Source: Hydractinia symbiolongicarpus (taxonomy: Eukaryota; Cnidaria; Hydrozoa; Anthoathecata; Hydractiniidae). Taken from it: a DNA stretch of 64,000 nt. A program made the translations under genes and the position numbers. Below the pieces are notes generated by a model. The model did no database searches. It was not told where the DNA came from and saw only the letters and a program-made list of their open reading frames with translations. Shown here one piece after another: positions 1 through 11,100 of this stretch. The first letter of the stretch is position 1, and each line of letters opens with the position of its first letter. Location: contig NC_079883.1 of NCBI RefSeq assembly GCF_029227915.1, positions 24,242,001-24,306,000 of the forward strand. Direction: 5' to 3'.

Positions 1-672
1 CCTTTTGTTCTCGTTGGATAGCTACTCCTATCCTCTTAAAAAAAGTCTCGCCCCCTGCATCGCTCGATCGGGTCACCGGTGGCCTGTGGTCGTCAAAGGA
101 TTAAGTGAATTTTGAAGGTTTTAATGCAGTGCAGTGATTTGTATTTAGTCTACAAAAAAGTGACTTACAACCTCGTTCCCAGAGCCATTTTTGGGAACGA
201 TATTGGATTCTCTTATTGATATTGATACTTATCAGTCGTAATTTGTTGTTCTTGATATTTACAAAAAACTGAACGTCGATTTTAGATTACATTCTCGAAG
301 TTTATCTCAAAGAGCGGTTGGGACGAAAAAACAATAAAAAATCAATTGCACAGGGACGACGAGAAAGAAAGGAAAAAATAAGCCTGTGGAAACTTATGAT
401 TTATATAGACGAATATTTATTAACACAGTTTAAATGCACATACAAGAAGCTGTTATCATATTCTTTTGGGTGTTATTTAACATGAGGATAATTAGGGAAG
501 CATTTTTGGATCAACTCGTAAGAAAGAAGAAAAAGAAAAAAGGAATTCATCTTGGCATTAATTTGTCATTTTACCATATTTTTTATATTTGTGTATATTC
601 TAAAAGAGGAGTTCATTGTTAGTAGTATTACTGTAAGTCTTGTAACAGGGTTTAATGCGCCAACTAGGCAAT
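1..672. other. No gene recognised at the left edge
   Basis: I see no convincing coding exon here. A 62-codon open frame at 434-622 is short and ends in a lysine run and hydrophobic low-complexity residues, so I treat it as chance. Around 170-205 the motif CAACCTCGTTCCCAGAGC appears; the same motif recurs across the window and resembles the tip of the large transposon at 19293-28666. The stretch also lies downstream (3') of the minus-strand secreted-repeat gene. Confidence 0.5.
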
Positions 673-2509
673 TCAATCCTTTGGGGTTGGTCGTGTCCAT
701 TCTTCATACCACGTGATTTTAACTGTTGGCAGTGCTATGTCTTTTCTTTGTACTCCTTTTGTATCAAAATGATAGTACGGTATATTGCTTGATGAACGCC
801 GAGTTTTCTCCAAACTGTCATTTCTTTCATCTTGCAGTAAGACTTTTTCTATCACACTATTTTCTTCTGCAAAATCCCTCTTTCCTGCAAGATATGTAAA
901 AAACCTTCGCCTTACTGGAATTCGTTTAATTAATACGGCGTAAGGTACTTTCCTTGATGCGGTGTCTTTAGATTTTTTATGTATACCAGGCTGGTCGTCA
1001 TGGGAAAGAACTTGGTTACGCTTTTTAGAATTTTTAATGTAGTCATTAACTTTGTGATGTATTTCTGGCTGGTCGAGTGATACAAAATCCTCATTAGACA
1101 AATTCCCAATTAACTCACCCGTGCGCATTGAATGTTGATCTTGCATTTTTTGGTCGTGGAATCCAGGCTGGTCATGGATTCCAGGTTGATCGTGAAATCC
1201 AGGCTGGTCATGGATTGCAGGCTGATCGTGGAATCCAGGCTGGTCGTGAAATCCAGGTTGATCGTGAAATCCAGGCTGGTCATGGATTGCAGGCTGATCG
1301 TGGTTTCCAGACTGGTCGTGGAATTCAGGTTTGTAGTGGATTCCAGGTTGGTCGCGCAATTCAGTTTGATCGTGTACAGCTTGTTTAAAACTTCTTAGTT
1401 TAGCATCTAAAAAAAAAACATTCTAACATGTTTTTGCAGCGGCGCTTTAAAGTTTAGAATTTCAATCAGCGTTTTAATTTCTCAGACGCACCTCCTTTTG
1501 CATTTATTTCTGATGTTTTATGTAAACCAGGCTGGTCCTGTATTCTTGAATTACCATGTAATTCCGGTTTATCGTGAAAACCAGGCTGGTCGAGTAATTC
1601 CAGCTGATCATGCACACTAGATGCATCGTCTAATAACAAAGAACATCTATGTAAAGCATGCCCTGAGAACACATACTACCCTCATACTTAATATTTTTAT
1701 AGAAGATTTTTAGGAGGACAATTGCTAACCTAAGAGCGAACTAAAATAAATGGATGGAAGAAAAAACCCGACTGAAAGAACCCGGTCTTAACATTGGAGT
1801 TGGCTTTGCACTGAGCAAAAATTACATTAGGATTCTATGTCATTTCAATGCTTGCTTTCTCTTTCCCGATATAAAAGAGACACAAGTGCTGGGAACGAGG
1901 TTAAAAAGAATAATGAAAAGTTTGAAATTTTTATTCACTTTAACTTCTTATCTAAGATGAGGGTGCAAGACATTACCAAAAGAACAGATAAAAATGCAAG
2001 TGTGGAAATTGTCCGTACCATCTGCACATTACCAGTCTATTGGTAGCCTCGTTCACAGGGGTTTGCGTCTCTTATCAGTGCTGGCATTAGTTACAGATCT
2101 GACAAAAAAGAACCATAACATAAGTGAAGCGTCAGTAAGAAAAAAGCTCTGGAGACGAAATTGGTAATAAAATTACTCTTAAATAATTCATGATCAACCG
2201 TTGAGCAAAAAAACTTTCCTTGACAAACATGCACACTTTTTGTAAGACAATACCTGGGTCAAAAATTAAGTTTTATATTTATATGCAAATTTTTATCCCA
2301 TGGCATTTTGCCATTTTAATTAACTTGATAGCGGCGATAATAGCTCAGGGGCCAAGAGACCCTGGGGACGAGGATAAGCCAACTTTAATAATTTAGAATC
2401 AATAATATCAAAACTTACTTCGGTCTGTTCTTCGCTGTTTTAAATATAAGCATCTCGCCGAAAACACGTGTAGAATCACTAAAATAACAAGTACTGCTTT
2501 GTCATCCAT
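673..2509 (-). CDS. Secreted protein with HDQPG(F/I) hexapeptide repeats
   Basis: Three exons join in frame: 2509-2419, 1629-1492 and 1406-673, giving 320 residues. Exon 1 encodes a short start (MDDKA), a hydrophobic run and an ARC cut region, a good signal peptide. Exon 2 already has loose copies of the motif. Exon 3 has about ten near-tandem six-residue units, HDQPGF, HDQPGI or HDQPAI, from an 18-bp DNA repeat at about 1150-1330. A basic tail follows, with single motif copies (DQPEIHHK, DQPGIHKK) and an end in WTRPTPKD. Donors and acceptors are GT-AG; donor 2 is GTGCGT. I recognise no family. Gln after Asp, with His-Lys-Lys after some copies, could suit a peptide precursor, since cnidarian precursors can be trimmed at acidic residues, but there is no amidation glycine. 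A structural extracellular repeat protein is the other reading. Confidence 0.65.
1150..1330. repeat. 18-bp coding minisatellite
   Basis: About ten tandem 18-bp units of the type tcgtggaatccaggctgg lie inside exon 3 of the minus-strand secreted-repeat gene. Because 18 is a multiple of three, changes in copy number keep the frame, and the opposite strand also stays open. Confidence 0.85.
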
Positions 2510-4500
2510 ATTGAAGGCTTCTCAAACCCTGACTGATGTTGGTAAAGTTGAAGAAATCTTTTTCTAATATGTTGAAGCAACACATGGCGAATACTGACTT
2601 CAATAAGATCTTATCAAGGTGAGGTGGCTACTTTCTGTTAACCTAATTCCAAACTTGTATTCACTTTCTAACGAACAGAGATAGGAAAAACAACAAACAA
2701 CAAACAAAGAAATTTTTTAAATTAATGTCGTCAGCTGAAGGATCCACCCAACTTATTTTATCAATTTTTATTATCTAAATTCTTAAAATAGTAATTTTTT
2801 TTTTTAATTCTTATTGTTTTTAATTTTTTTATCCTCCCGCATAAGGAACCTTCTGCCATGTCGACACTATTTTATTTAACATTTGTCGAACAAATTAAAC
2901 AGGAACTTACAACGTCAAATTTTTTCCGCCATTCAGAAGCTTTTTAATATGTTAGAATATTTTTAAAAGAACAAAGGATGCAGTTATAAAGGCTTTTCTT
3001 ACCAGGAACTGTACGATTGATTAAAATATTCAAATAATAAAAAAATATGACTGCTCTATCTAGGTCAGAAAGCAATAACTAAAATTTTTAGCTTTTCATT
3101 GACTTTCTTCATAACCAAAAAGAAACCTCTGTTGATCTGTTTGTTATCGGTCTTTTAATACTTCTCAGCACTGACGTTTGGGCTCAGGTGCGTGGCCCAG
3201 TAAAGTTCGTCTCATAATGATGAGATCCGTGGATCATGTTTTAAAGGTGCCCTTACCACAGCCACGGCTCCATTTATGCTATTCGAAGAAGATCGGATAG
3301 GTAATGCCGTTACATGCCTTATACATTTAGAACACAGGACTAGACAGTGAAAACTGAAGTGACGTTTTGGGGTAAGGGCAAATATCTTATTTATCTTCCA
3401 AAGTCAAATGTATCGCGAAAGTTAAAGCTTTTTGCATAGGTTAGGACGCTTTTTATTTGATAAACATTTAAGTTTTGGTTAATTACAGTGGGGGTACCAT
3501 TTTGCGGTTTTTCCAGGTTTATACGGTCCAATTGCAACCCCTTAATTTTTTCCCGCTAAATAATGCATGAAAAATACCAAGATGGCGTGCGTATAAAAAC
3601 CAAAACATAACAGTCTTTGTTTCTTATGTTGACATCTGGCTAAACACAGTCCTTTTTTAAACATTACCAAGAGCCAACGCAAAAAAGATCTTTTGATGGG
3701 TGTTATCGAGAATTTACGTAGTAAATATGTTTTATAAATCAGAGATGGAGAGATGGATAAGAGACGGATGCCATCATTGTCCTTGAAACAGTACTAGTGA
3801 GTTCTTTCATGTAAATTAAATTTTTTGACAATCTCGCCGTCTAAGTCCCGGGGATGAGGTAGCCATCACCCTAATACAAGCCACCTCACTGTGAGTAATG
3901 TTGGTTTATAAGATTCTATATAGCCTGGATTTAACAAAATATATTTATGTTTCGAAAGTTAAACACATAAAGACCTCCTAAAAGTCACAAAGCTAGCCAA
4001 AAATTGGGTTAAATCTTCTTCTTAGACCTTCCTCTAAAACTGAGAAAAAGCCCAAAATAGTTGTTTTTATGTAATTTAAGCACCTAAAGTTATCAGCTGC
4101 TTTTGTTGGAGAATAAAACATGGTGTTTCTCACTTTATTAGGAACAGATTGAATAAATTTAGAAGAAACAATACAAGGAAGTTATTACTCAACAAACTAG
4201 GTGGACTCTTCAAAACAATTGTTTATCACCATGTGAGGAAGGCTAATCTATGCCATATTGTTTAAGAACACAATAAAGTCAAATTTAAAGGGGCGTACAA
4301 AACATATGGAATGTTTTATTCCCCAGACTTATTCTCGGGGCTTTTTGAGTCTAACCGCAGCTGCACCTTTTGATAGATCTGACGCTAACGCCAGGACAAA
4401 AAGGCCAAGGTGGACATTAACTCGCGTAATGCAGTGTTTATTTTAAAATAGTTACAAGTGGCTTTGTTAAAGTGAGTTTGTTATAGAAAAGTGTTTATTA
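2510..4500. other. Intergenic, AT-rich, no gene recognised
   Basis: Upstream of the secreted-repeat gene and downstream of the GPCR gene. No exon with family resemblance is visible on either strand. A fragment ending in CCCGGGGATGAGGTAG near 3846-3862 is one of the scattered tips resembling the large transposon at 19293-28666. The open frame at 4258-4446 has no supporting motif. Confidence 0.5.
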
Positions 4501-4509
4501 TACCTATTT

Positions 4510-4615
4510 AATTAAGGCCTGAGTGGCCAAATACCAAGTTAGGAGAGAGTGCTTATTAGCGGTGTTTAATCTGGGGCCTGAGTGACCAAGGTTAGGAGAG
4601 AGGAGTTGGACATGC
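4510..4615. repeat. Imperfect direct duplication of a ~50-bp segment
   Basis: The string ggcctgagtggccaa followed by a gttaggagagag motif occurs at about 4516-4546 and again, slightly changed, at about 4576-4602. It appears to be a local duplication with no gene attached. Confidence 0.6.
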
Positions 4616-4989
4616 CCTAATCCTGTAACATTTAAACCACCGCCTTTTTTCACAGTTACTTGCATCAAATACTTATTACAATAGAGGTAAAAAAAGTTTA
4701 AACTATTTTGTTGTTTATTGAAATCATCCGTGATGCTATCAGCTGCAAATCTACTCACGGTGTCTTTATGCTATTACATATAAATGAATTAAATTGTTAG
4801 CCAAATTTTTATGTTTGGTTACGTAATTAATTGCTGAAAATTTGCAATCTGGATCCTAACTTTTGTTGTCTTTTTGGATATCTCAACGGTGAGATGCCAT
4901 ATAGATAAAACTCGGTTACGGTACATTAAGGCGAATTAATTATTTTTTTATTTTTTTAAATGTTTTCAGACAATAAAATAATATTTATT

Positions 4990-5315
4990 ACTAGTCTTTA
5001 CCCGTGGAAAAATCCACGTGGTCGCCCGTCCTTTATATATGGCATTTCGTGTTTCCGTAACAGGACGCACTAACCCTTTTGAACACACAGACAAAATACG
5101 GCTATTATAATAGAGATTAATCGTTAGCCCGTGGAAAAATCCACGGGTTCACCCGTCCTTTATATTTACCCGTCGCAAAAAAGTGGACAAAAGATATATC
5201 GCATTTGGTATTGGTGCGCATTATAAAAATTTCGTGATTTCGTTATGGGACGCGGCTCTAGCGGACACACAGACAAAATACGACTATTATTAAAGAGATT
5301 TATATACGTTTGCTT
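4990..5315. repeat. Head-to-tail CCCGTGG-hairpin repeats (array A)
   Basis: Two copies of a repeat follow each other. Each begins with a short palindrome, CCCGTGG-AAAAAT-CCACG(G/T)G, then a cgcccgtcc(t) motif. Later come a cgtttccgtaacaggacgc-like block and a tail close to agacaaaatacggctatta ending in agagat. The same family recurs near 33675, at 43140-43735 and at 47100-47395. Confidence 0.75.
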
Positions 5316-5753
5316 AAGGGCACCATCAAATCCAGGGTCTCTAGCATCTTTTGATATAAGAAAGATACTCTACACGTTTCGTCCTCCTAATTAAAATTGG
5401 TACAGACTCTACTTTCGAAATTGTAAGAGTAAATATTTTTTTAAGTGATTATACAACAAATAATTTCCTGCATCCTACTTCTCTCTGCTCCACTCTTATG
5501 TTAGAAACGACTTTTAAATGACGACCCTAACAAAAATCAACGACATTCACTTTTAATTCTAATATGCCTCCCCCTATACTTCGAGACTTAATTCGCCGGC
5601 TCTGTTTTTTTAAAATCAACCCTCTCAGGTTCAGTGACCCTCTCAGGTTATTGTCTAAACTGTGGTATAATTACGTAAAGAAAATATCTAGTTTGCCTTC
5701 GTGTAAAGTTCTTCAAGATGTCTTCCAATTATGCTTTCAGTCTAATTTGGGTG

Positions 5754-6848
5754 TCAAATTTCTTCAAAAAATTTAAAAATTTTGTTGGCCTGAGAAATGA
5801 AGTTTACTGCTCTTGACCACTTTTGTTTACCTTTGCCACGATCATTCAACTTACGAACGTTCTCATTGTGAATAAAACGTACTTTTTTAGATGCAGAATC
5901 TCCTTCCTGAATAGTGAATTTTCGTCTGTAAACCGCGGGTGTCTGATGAGGTGGTTTAATTCGAACTGGGCGTGGCTTCCTCTTATTACAAAACATAATA
6001 TCAAGAAGTTCAACACAGTTGAATACACGCGCCCTAACCAAAACAAACATTGGATTCATAATACTTGGTAGGAATGTCAACAAGGCACTGAACATTTTTA
6101 TTTGTTTTAAGACACATGCGTTGGGGTAAACTGCTCGTAAAATATCCACACAAATAACAGGAAACCATACGCAGTAAAGCACAATGATGATAACGAATAT
6201 AGGTTGGGAGTTTTTAAATTCGCGTAGATTTCGATCGCATTTTTGGTCTCGAATGGCCTCTCGCATCTTTCTATAAAGCGCAACACATATAACAACTGGA
6301 AATATGGTGTGTAGGGATACAAGCGGGAAGTACCAAGCAGGTGAAAACTTCCAATCGAGTTCCTCGACCAGTGAGAAATTTAACGCCGTTAGTAAACTAA
6401 CCAAAAAGCTGTAGAGGAATAGCAGAAATAGTTTTATAAGTGTTTTAAGCCATTTTGCTGATAATTCTTCAGATGGTACCTTTAGAGCATAGTATCTGTT
6501 GATCATCAAGACAATAATATGAGCAAACGAGACCACAAGGGAATAACACCAACAGAAATTGTAAAATATCATTCCAATTTCGCCACCTCGCCAGTTTGGG
6601 AAGTCCCACACGTAATACATCATCATGGATACAATACATATAGTTGTAATAACGTCATTCACAGAAAGGCTCAGGATGCAAGCGTTGAGAGAAGTTTGTA
6701 ATTTTTTCGTCGAGATGAAAGTGAACAAAAACAACAAAGCAAAAATCGATGAGAAGATCACGATGAGAACGCTGAGGATAAGGAATATGTTACGCCAGTA
6801 TTCGTTCTCAATACACGTGAATTTTTCAGGCGTATTGTTGGTGGCCAT
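5754..6848 (-). CDS. Rhodopsin-like (class A) G-protein-coupled receptor
   Basis: One uninterrupted exon encodes 364 residues with seven hydrophobic helices (roughly 20-46, 57-81, 92-116, 133-157, 170-193, 214-238, 245-270). Class A marks are present but altered: LSVND in helix 2 (usual LxxAD), NRYYA after helix 3 (usual DRY), CVWFP in helix 6 (usual CWxP) and NPMFV in helix 7 (usual NPxxY). The N-terminus is short with an NNT glycosylation site. The usual Cys at the top of helix 3, 25 residues before the NRY arginine, is Met. A basic C-tail with Ser/Thr follows. It should act at the plasma membrane through G proteins; the ligand is unknown. A strong acceptor (tttttcatttcag) ends at 6873, only 24 bases before the ATG. 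Single-exon orphan receptors like this are often expanded in cnidarians. Confidence 0.85.
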   Translation of the reverse strand: MATNNTPEKFTCIENEYWRNIFLILSVLIVIFSSIFALLFLFTFISTKKLQTSLNACILSLSVNDVITTICIVSMMMYYVWDFPNWRGGEIGMIFYNFCWCYSLVVSFAHIIVLMINRYYALKVPSEELSAKWLKTLIKLFLLFLYSFLVSLLTALNFSLVEELDWKFSPAWYFPLVSLHTIFPVVICVALYRKMREAIRDQKCDRNLREFKNSQPIFVIIIVLYCVWFPVICVDILRAVYPNACVLKQIKMFSALLTFLPSIMNPMFVLVRARVFNCVELLDIMFCNKRKPRPVRIKPPHQTPAVYRRKFTIQEGDSASKKVRFIHNENVRKLNDRGKGKQKWSRAVNFISQANKIFKFFEEI

Positions 6849-6872
6849 GTTTCAATGCTCTTTGATCAGTCA

Positions 6873-6892
6873 CTGAAATGAAAAATAAAAAG
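6873..6892 (-). promoter_or_regulatory. Splice acceptor just upstream of the GPCR start
   Basis: On the minus strand a pyrimidine-rich stretch ends in ttcatttcag, with AG at 6874-6873 and the ATG at 6848. It could be the acceptor of a 5' UTR intron or of spliced-leader trans-splicing. Confidence 0.5.
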
Positions 6893-7389
6893 TAAAGAGT
6901 TCCGAAATAATTTTTGTCCTTCAACGACTTAAATTAACTTTTCAATTGTCCCAACCCGATTTTTGCGCAAGACATTTAACGCTCGTTTTGTAGACTCTTA
7001 AAACTTTCTCAGTACTGTAGCCAAAATGTTTACATTTAAATCTACAGACTGTGAAACCCAGGGGAAAAGGTTCATCCCCTTTTTCCTCTTTTCAAAATAG
7101 GAGCTATATCACATTTATTTACATTCCTTTCCTCAAAAGCCATTTGAGTTAAACAGTTTGTCTCTGAGACTGGTTCTAACTTTACCTTAATTATGTTTCT
7201 TCGACTTCACCATCTTTTTTAAACGTAGCCTTCTTCATTGACAGAAACTTTCTAATGCAACTTATACAACTTATACAAAGCACTTCAGTAAGTCAATCAA
7301 ACAGAATATTAACAAAAGATATGTGAAGTTGTTGCCAGGATACAACGACGAACAAGGGTAACTGCGTCAGTGTTTTTTTTATAAAATTA

Positions 7390-7428
7390 CATATGTTGTG
7401 CAATCTATGGTAGATTGCACAACATATG
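7390..7428. repeat. Perfect 18-bp inverted repeat with 3-base loop
   Basis: The arms catatgttgtgcaatcta and tagattgcacaacatatg are exact reverse complements around the loop TGG. The structure lies between the GPCR and KCTD3 genes with no clear flanking duplication. Confidence 0.95.
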
Positions 7429-7569
7429 CAAATTGTGAATATAAGATTCAGTACATGCGCGATGTTAAAGCAAAAATGTTGAGTAGGTGTACAATGACAC
7501 AGGGCAAAGTTGAATGAATAGTAATCTTAATGCAATCATAGGCGAATATATGTTGAGCAAAAAAGCGAT

Positions 7570-7765
7570 ATGTGTGAAATTTTTGGTCCCTTGCGAGTTC
7601 GATATAGAGAGAGAGAATTGCGCAAGTGACCGGGATTTTTGTTCGAGATAGAGAAAAGTTCGAGATAAAGAAAGAAAAATGCCTTAGGTGGACCACAAAT
7701 GTTCAAAGGGACCGAGAATTTAGTTCTAGATAGAGAGTAGTTGAGATAGAGAGATTCCACTGTAT
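7570..7765. repeat. gttcgagatagagag dispersed repeat
   Basis: Several degenerate copies of gttcgagatagagaga occur, finishing with gagattccactgta. I read it as the end of a dispersed DNA element. A stretch with a related 'aactcgaatctccaagggact' motif in reverse sense lies near 46870-46970. Confidence 0.5.
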
Positions 7766-8184
7766 ATCAAATAAACAGACGACCACGCGTAACAAAGATA
7801 TCCCTTTTTACGTTCACGGATTGACGCATCAAAGCGGTGAATTCGTGCAACGCACATTTTATAAAAAAATGCTCAAAATGATTTTTTTTCTAACAAAGTA
7901 CATTTAATTTTTATTTCTCATATTTACAAAATAGTTTTTAGACCAAAAAAATAAAATAAAATTAATTCTTAAATAAAAACACGTTAAGAAAGATTAAACT
8001 AGTCACTCTTAAATCATGAGAATTTGACGGTGTAAGGAATTATTTTAAGAAGTTATCTTTCAAATGGAATAAAATTTAAGATTCTGTAAAAAAAATTAGT
8101 ATGTATTTTTTGTTGGCGTAGATGTTTTTCCTCCAAAGAGGAAACATAATCTTACTAACTCCACCCAATCGTCTCGCGACAAAA

Positions 8185-11100
8185 TTATTCATGTGTTCCA
8201 CTGGAGTCAGATGTTTTTCTAGTTCCACGTTGGCTTGACCGCGCACTGTTTGGTAAACTCTGTACAATGTCCAACATTTCATTATTGCGAAAATCTGTAC
8301 AATTTGCTGAAGCATTAGACTGATAGGAAAGTTCAAGTTCGTCTCTCGACATCTGCCTATTATCGTGCATTCCTAAACCAGTTCCTATGGAGGACGAACT
8401 CTGCTGGAATCTTAAAAAGTTATTTCGAAAGTTTACTAAAGATGAATCCGAGCCACATCGTAGAGGTGTTGTACAACGTGAAGAACTCAAATCGCATTGC
8501 TCTAACAGTTTAAGCAATTCTTGATTACTTGGACCAAGTAGGGTTAACGAATCTAAACAAGTAAAAATTATATATCATCGTCATCTCATCAACAACAACA
8601 ACAGCAACAATAACAAAAGCAGAAACAAACTTAAAACAAACAGAATTTTTTCTCTACGGTAAACATCTAGTCAAGATGTAAATTCTTAAACGAGAAAGTT
8701 AGCTGGTCGGCCTAACCTCTTTATTTTAAAATTCTCATAATTGGTAGTGCTCAAAATATCCTGGGCTTGGAAGATAACATCTATTGCAGGGATAGATTAC
8801 CAAGGTTAAAAAAAATTAAAAATAAATTTTACCTGGGGTTTTAGACGCTCTCTCAATCGCCGTTGTTATATCCCACATCTAAAGTACAAAAAAAAATATG
8901 ATAAAGTATCGATATGAATCCCACAGCTTTGGAAATCTAAAAGCGAAAAAAAAATCTCTGACCTGTATGCCTCCATTTCCGTGGCCTGTAAATAAAAATC
9001 GTCGAGGCCTAGAACCCATTCGGGCAGCGGCGTCACACTCATGCGCACTAAATGCTGTGACACGCGATCCATCAATACTTTTACAAGTCATCAATCTAAA
9101 CAACACAAAGTTATAAGTTTAATAACTTCACAAAATCAACGATTTCAAGTCATACTAATTTCTTATAAATTAAATTACTACCCAATTATTACAAATATTT
9201 AAAACTTGTGCAACTAAACCATCTAACGCATTGAAAGAAGAAAAGCATTTAACAAGACACCTAAAAGGAGAGAAACTTATTTGACAAGAGCTTTAAAACG
9301 AACAGGAAAGAATTGCTTTGGAAAATATGGTACGAGAAGGTGAAATATGTCGTTTTTCTTTACCGTCTACCAGTCGACGCCAATCTGACAAATACTTGAT
9401 CCGTATCTGGAACAACTTTCTGTACAAATAATAAAAGTTCATCTCGCTCGCCATATGGCCCTGAAAAAAAATTTGAAAATGCTGATGTATAAGTCATCAC
9501 GCTCCAGAGTCATAAAATAATATGAAAAGTAACAAAAGTAAATTTCCAATTATACTTTAGGAAGTTCGACCATACCTATACAATTTCCAACAGTGTAACT
9601 GGCATGGGCGTTTCCCTGTTCCAAAGCGACCACGTTAAACGATGCTAATGAAGTAGGCCCAGGTTGTGTAGATATCATTCCGCGAAATCGGGTAATACTC
9701 CACGTTCGTACGTGATTATATTCAGAACAAACTAAAAAAAACAAAGCAAAATCGGTTGTTTTTCGCTGTTAAAACGTTCTTGTCTAAGGTTATACATACA
9801 ATAAAAAACAAGATATTTTCCAAAGGTTGACAATTTCCCGCAAATTAGGAAATGATTTACAAAATAGTTTTAACCCTGTTTTTACTGCATATGTATACCA
9901 AAACCTACTTAACTACTTTAACATAATGTTATCGCATACCGTAATTTTAGTTCTTAAATTGTCATATAAGTATAGATGAATTCCTTTGTTTACATGAGTT
10001 TTTTCAGGCTTTGGGAAGCAAAATCATTATCGGACTATTTCTTCACATAAAGGTTTCATAGGACTTTAAATGAATTCAAATAAATCAAAAGGCATCATTT
10101 TACACTGAAACCTGAGCCTGCGAAAAGAAATCTATAGGAAAAGACCTCTTTTCAGCAAACGCTAGCACCTTTATTCCTGCCACGCAAATGCAGGAATTCA
10201 TCTAGATTGTTAAAATCCCGTACAGGTATAGATTCTACAAGGTCATTTCTGCAAAATTTTATGTATGTTTTAGGACATGAACCAACATTAAACATTCAAC
10301 CAACCTGATATGAGTTGTTTCTCACTCAGTGTAACTTTGTTTACACTGCTCTGATGAACATTGAACGTCTGGAATAGCTGAGGTCCGCTACTGACAGTCT
10401 CAGGATGATGAACAATCACGCGAACGGCTCCTGCACTCGTACCATAAGCGATCTCGATCCATGTGCCACTGAAAGCTAAAGAAATACTATATTAGTGAGT
10501 TGGTAAGTATGTAAAGTAGTTTTAACGTCCTTGGGGATTCCATCCTAACGGTCGGCTCTTCCTCCCCTCCAACTGTAACTATATTACATTACCGTCAGAG
10601 ATACGTATACCATTGCTCTAACTTGCTTGCCTGCCACACATGCCGTTTAGCGGTTAGTGATAGCACCAAAGGGCTGACAACACTACAATTAAAGTACGCT
10701 GAAGTGGGGACTATAACTCAATACGATATGATTACAAGTTGAATGCGCAATGGTCATATTACTCAAGGAAAAATCATGTTAAAGATGGGAATTTTTAAAA
10801 TCTTACTTCAGAGCTCTTCGTCCACCCACAGTATTTTTATCAATTTTTGGGTGAAATTTGCTGTATAGTATTTGCTGAGATTGTGTATGTATTACAGTTC
10901 AGAATACGAAAAGAAACTAGGTTTTTGACTTTTTCCGAATTCGACGGAATCGGAATCGAAATCGACGTTTTTCGTAATAGCTCGAACTTTTCAACCCTTG
11001 TAACGAAAGTAAAAATATAGACCCACCCATTTCGTGGCCCCTACTACAATGTAAAGAGAAATCAACATACTTGCTCTTGGTGTTAGGTACACAGACAAAG

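Larger units (their letters stand above)
6849..8184. other. Intergenic with palindrome and repeat debris
   Basis: No gene is recognised. A perfect 18-bp-arm palindrome lies at 7390-7428. From about 7570 to 7765 the DNA carries gttcgagatagagag-type units ending in gagattccactgta, the look of a dispersed transposon end. The rest is AT-rich. Confidence 0.55.

Noticed and set aside
1128-1398. Two long plus-strand open frames with repetitive residues
   Set aside because: They are antisense shadows of the 18-bp coding repeat in the minus-strand gene, which has a signal peptide and clean splice sites.
9364-9374. Donor at 9370 for KCTD3 exon 16
   Set aside because: It would put a stop in the next exon; the GTAAAG donor at 9363 keeps the frame and matches the family.
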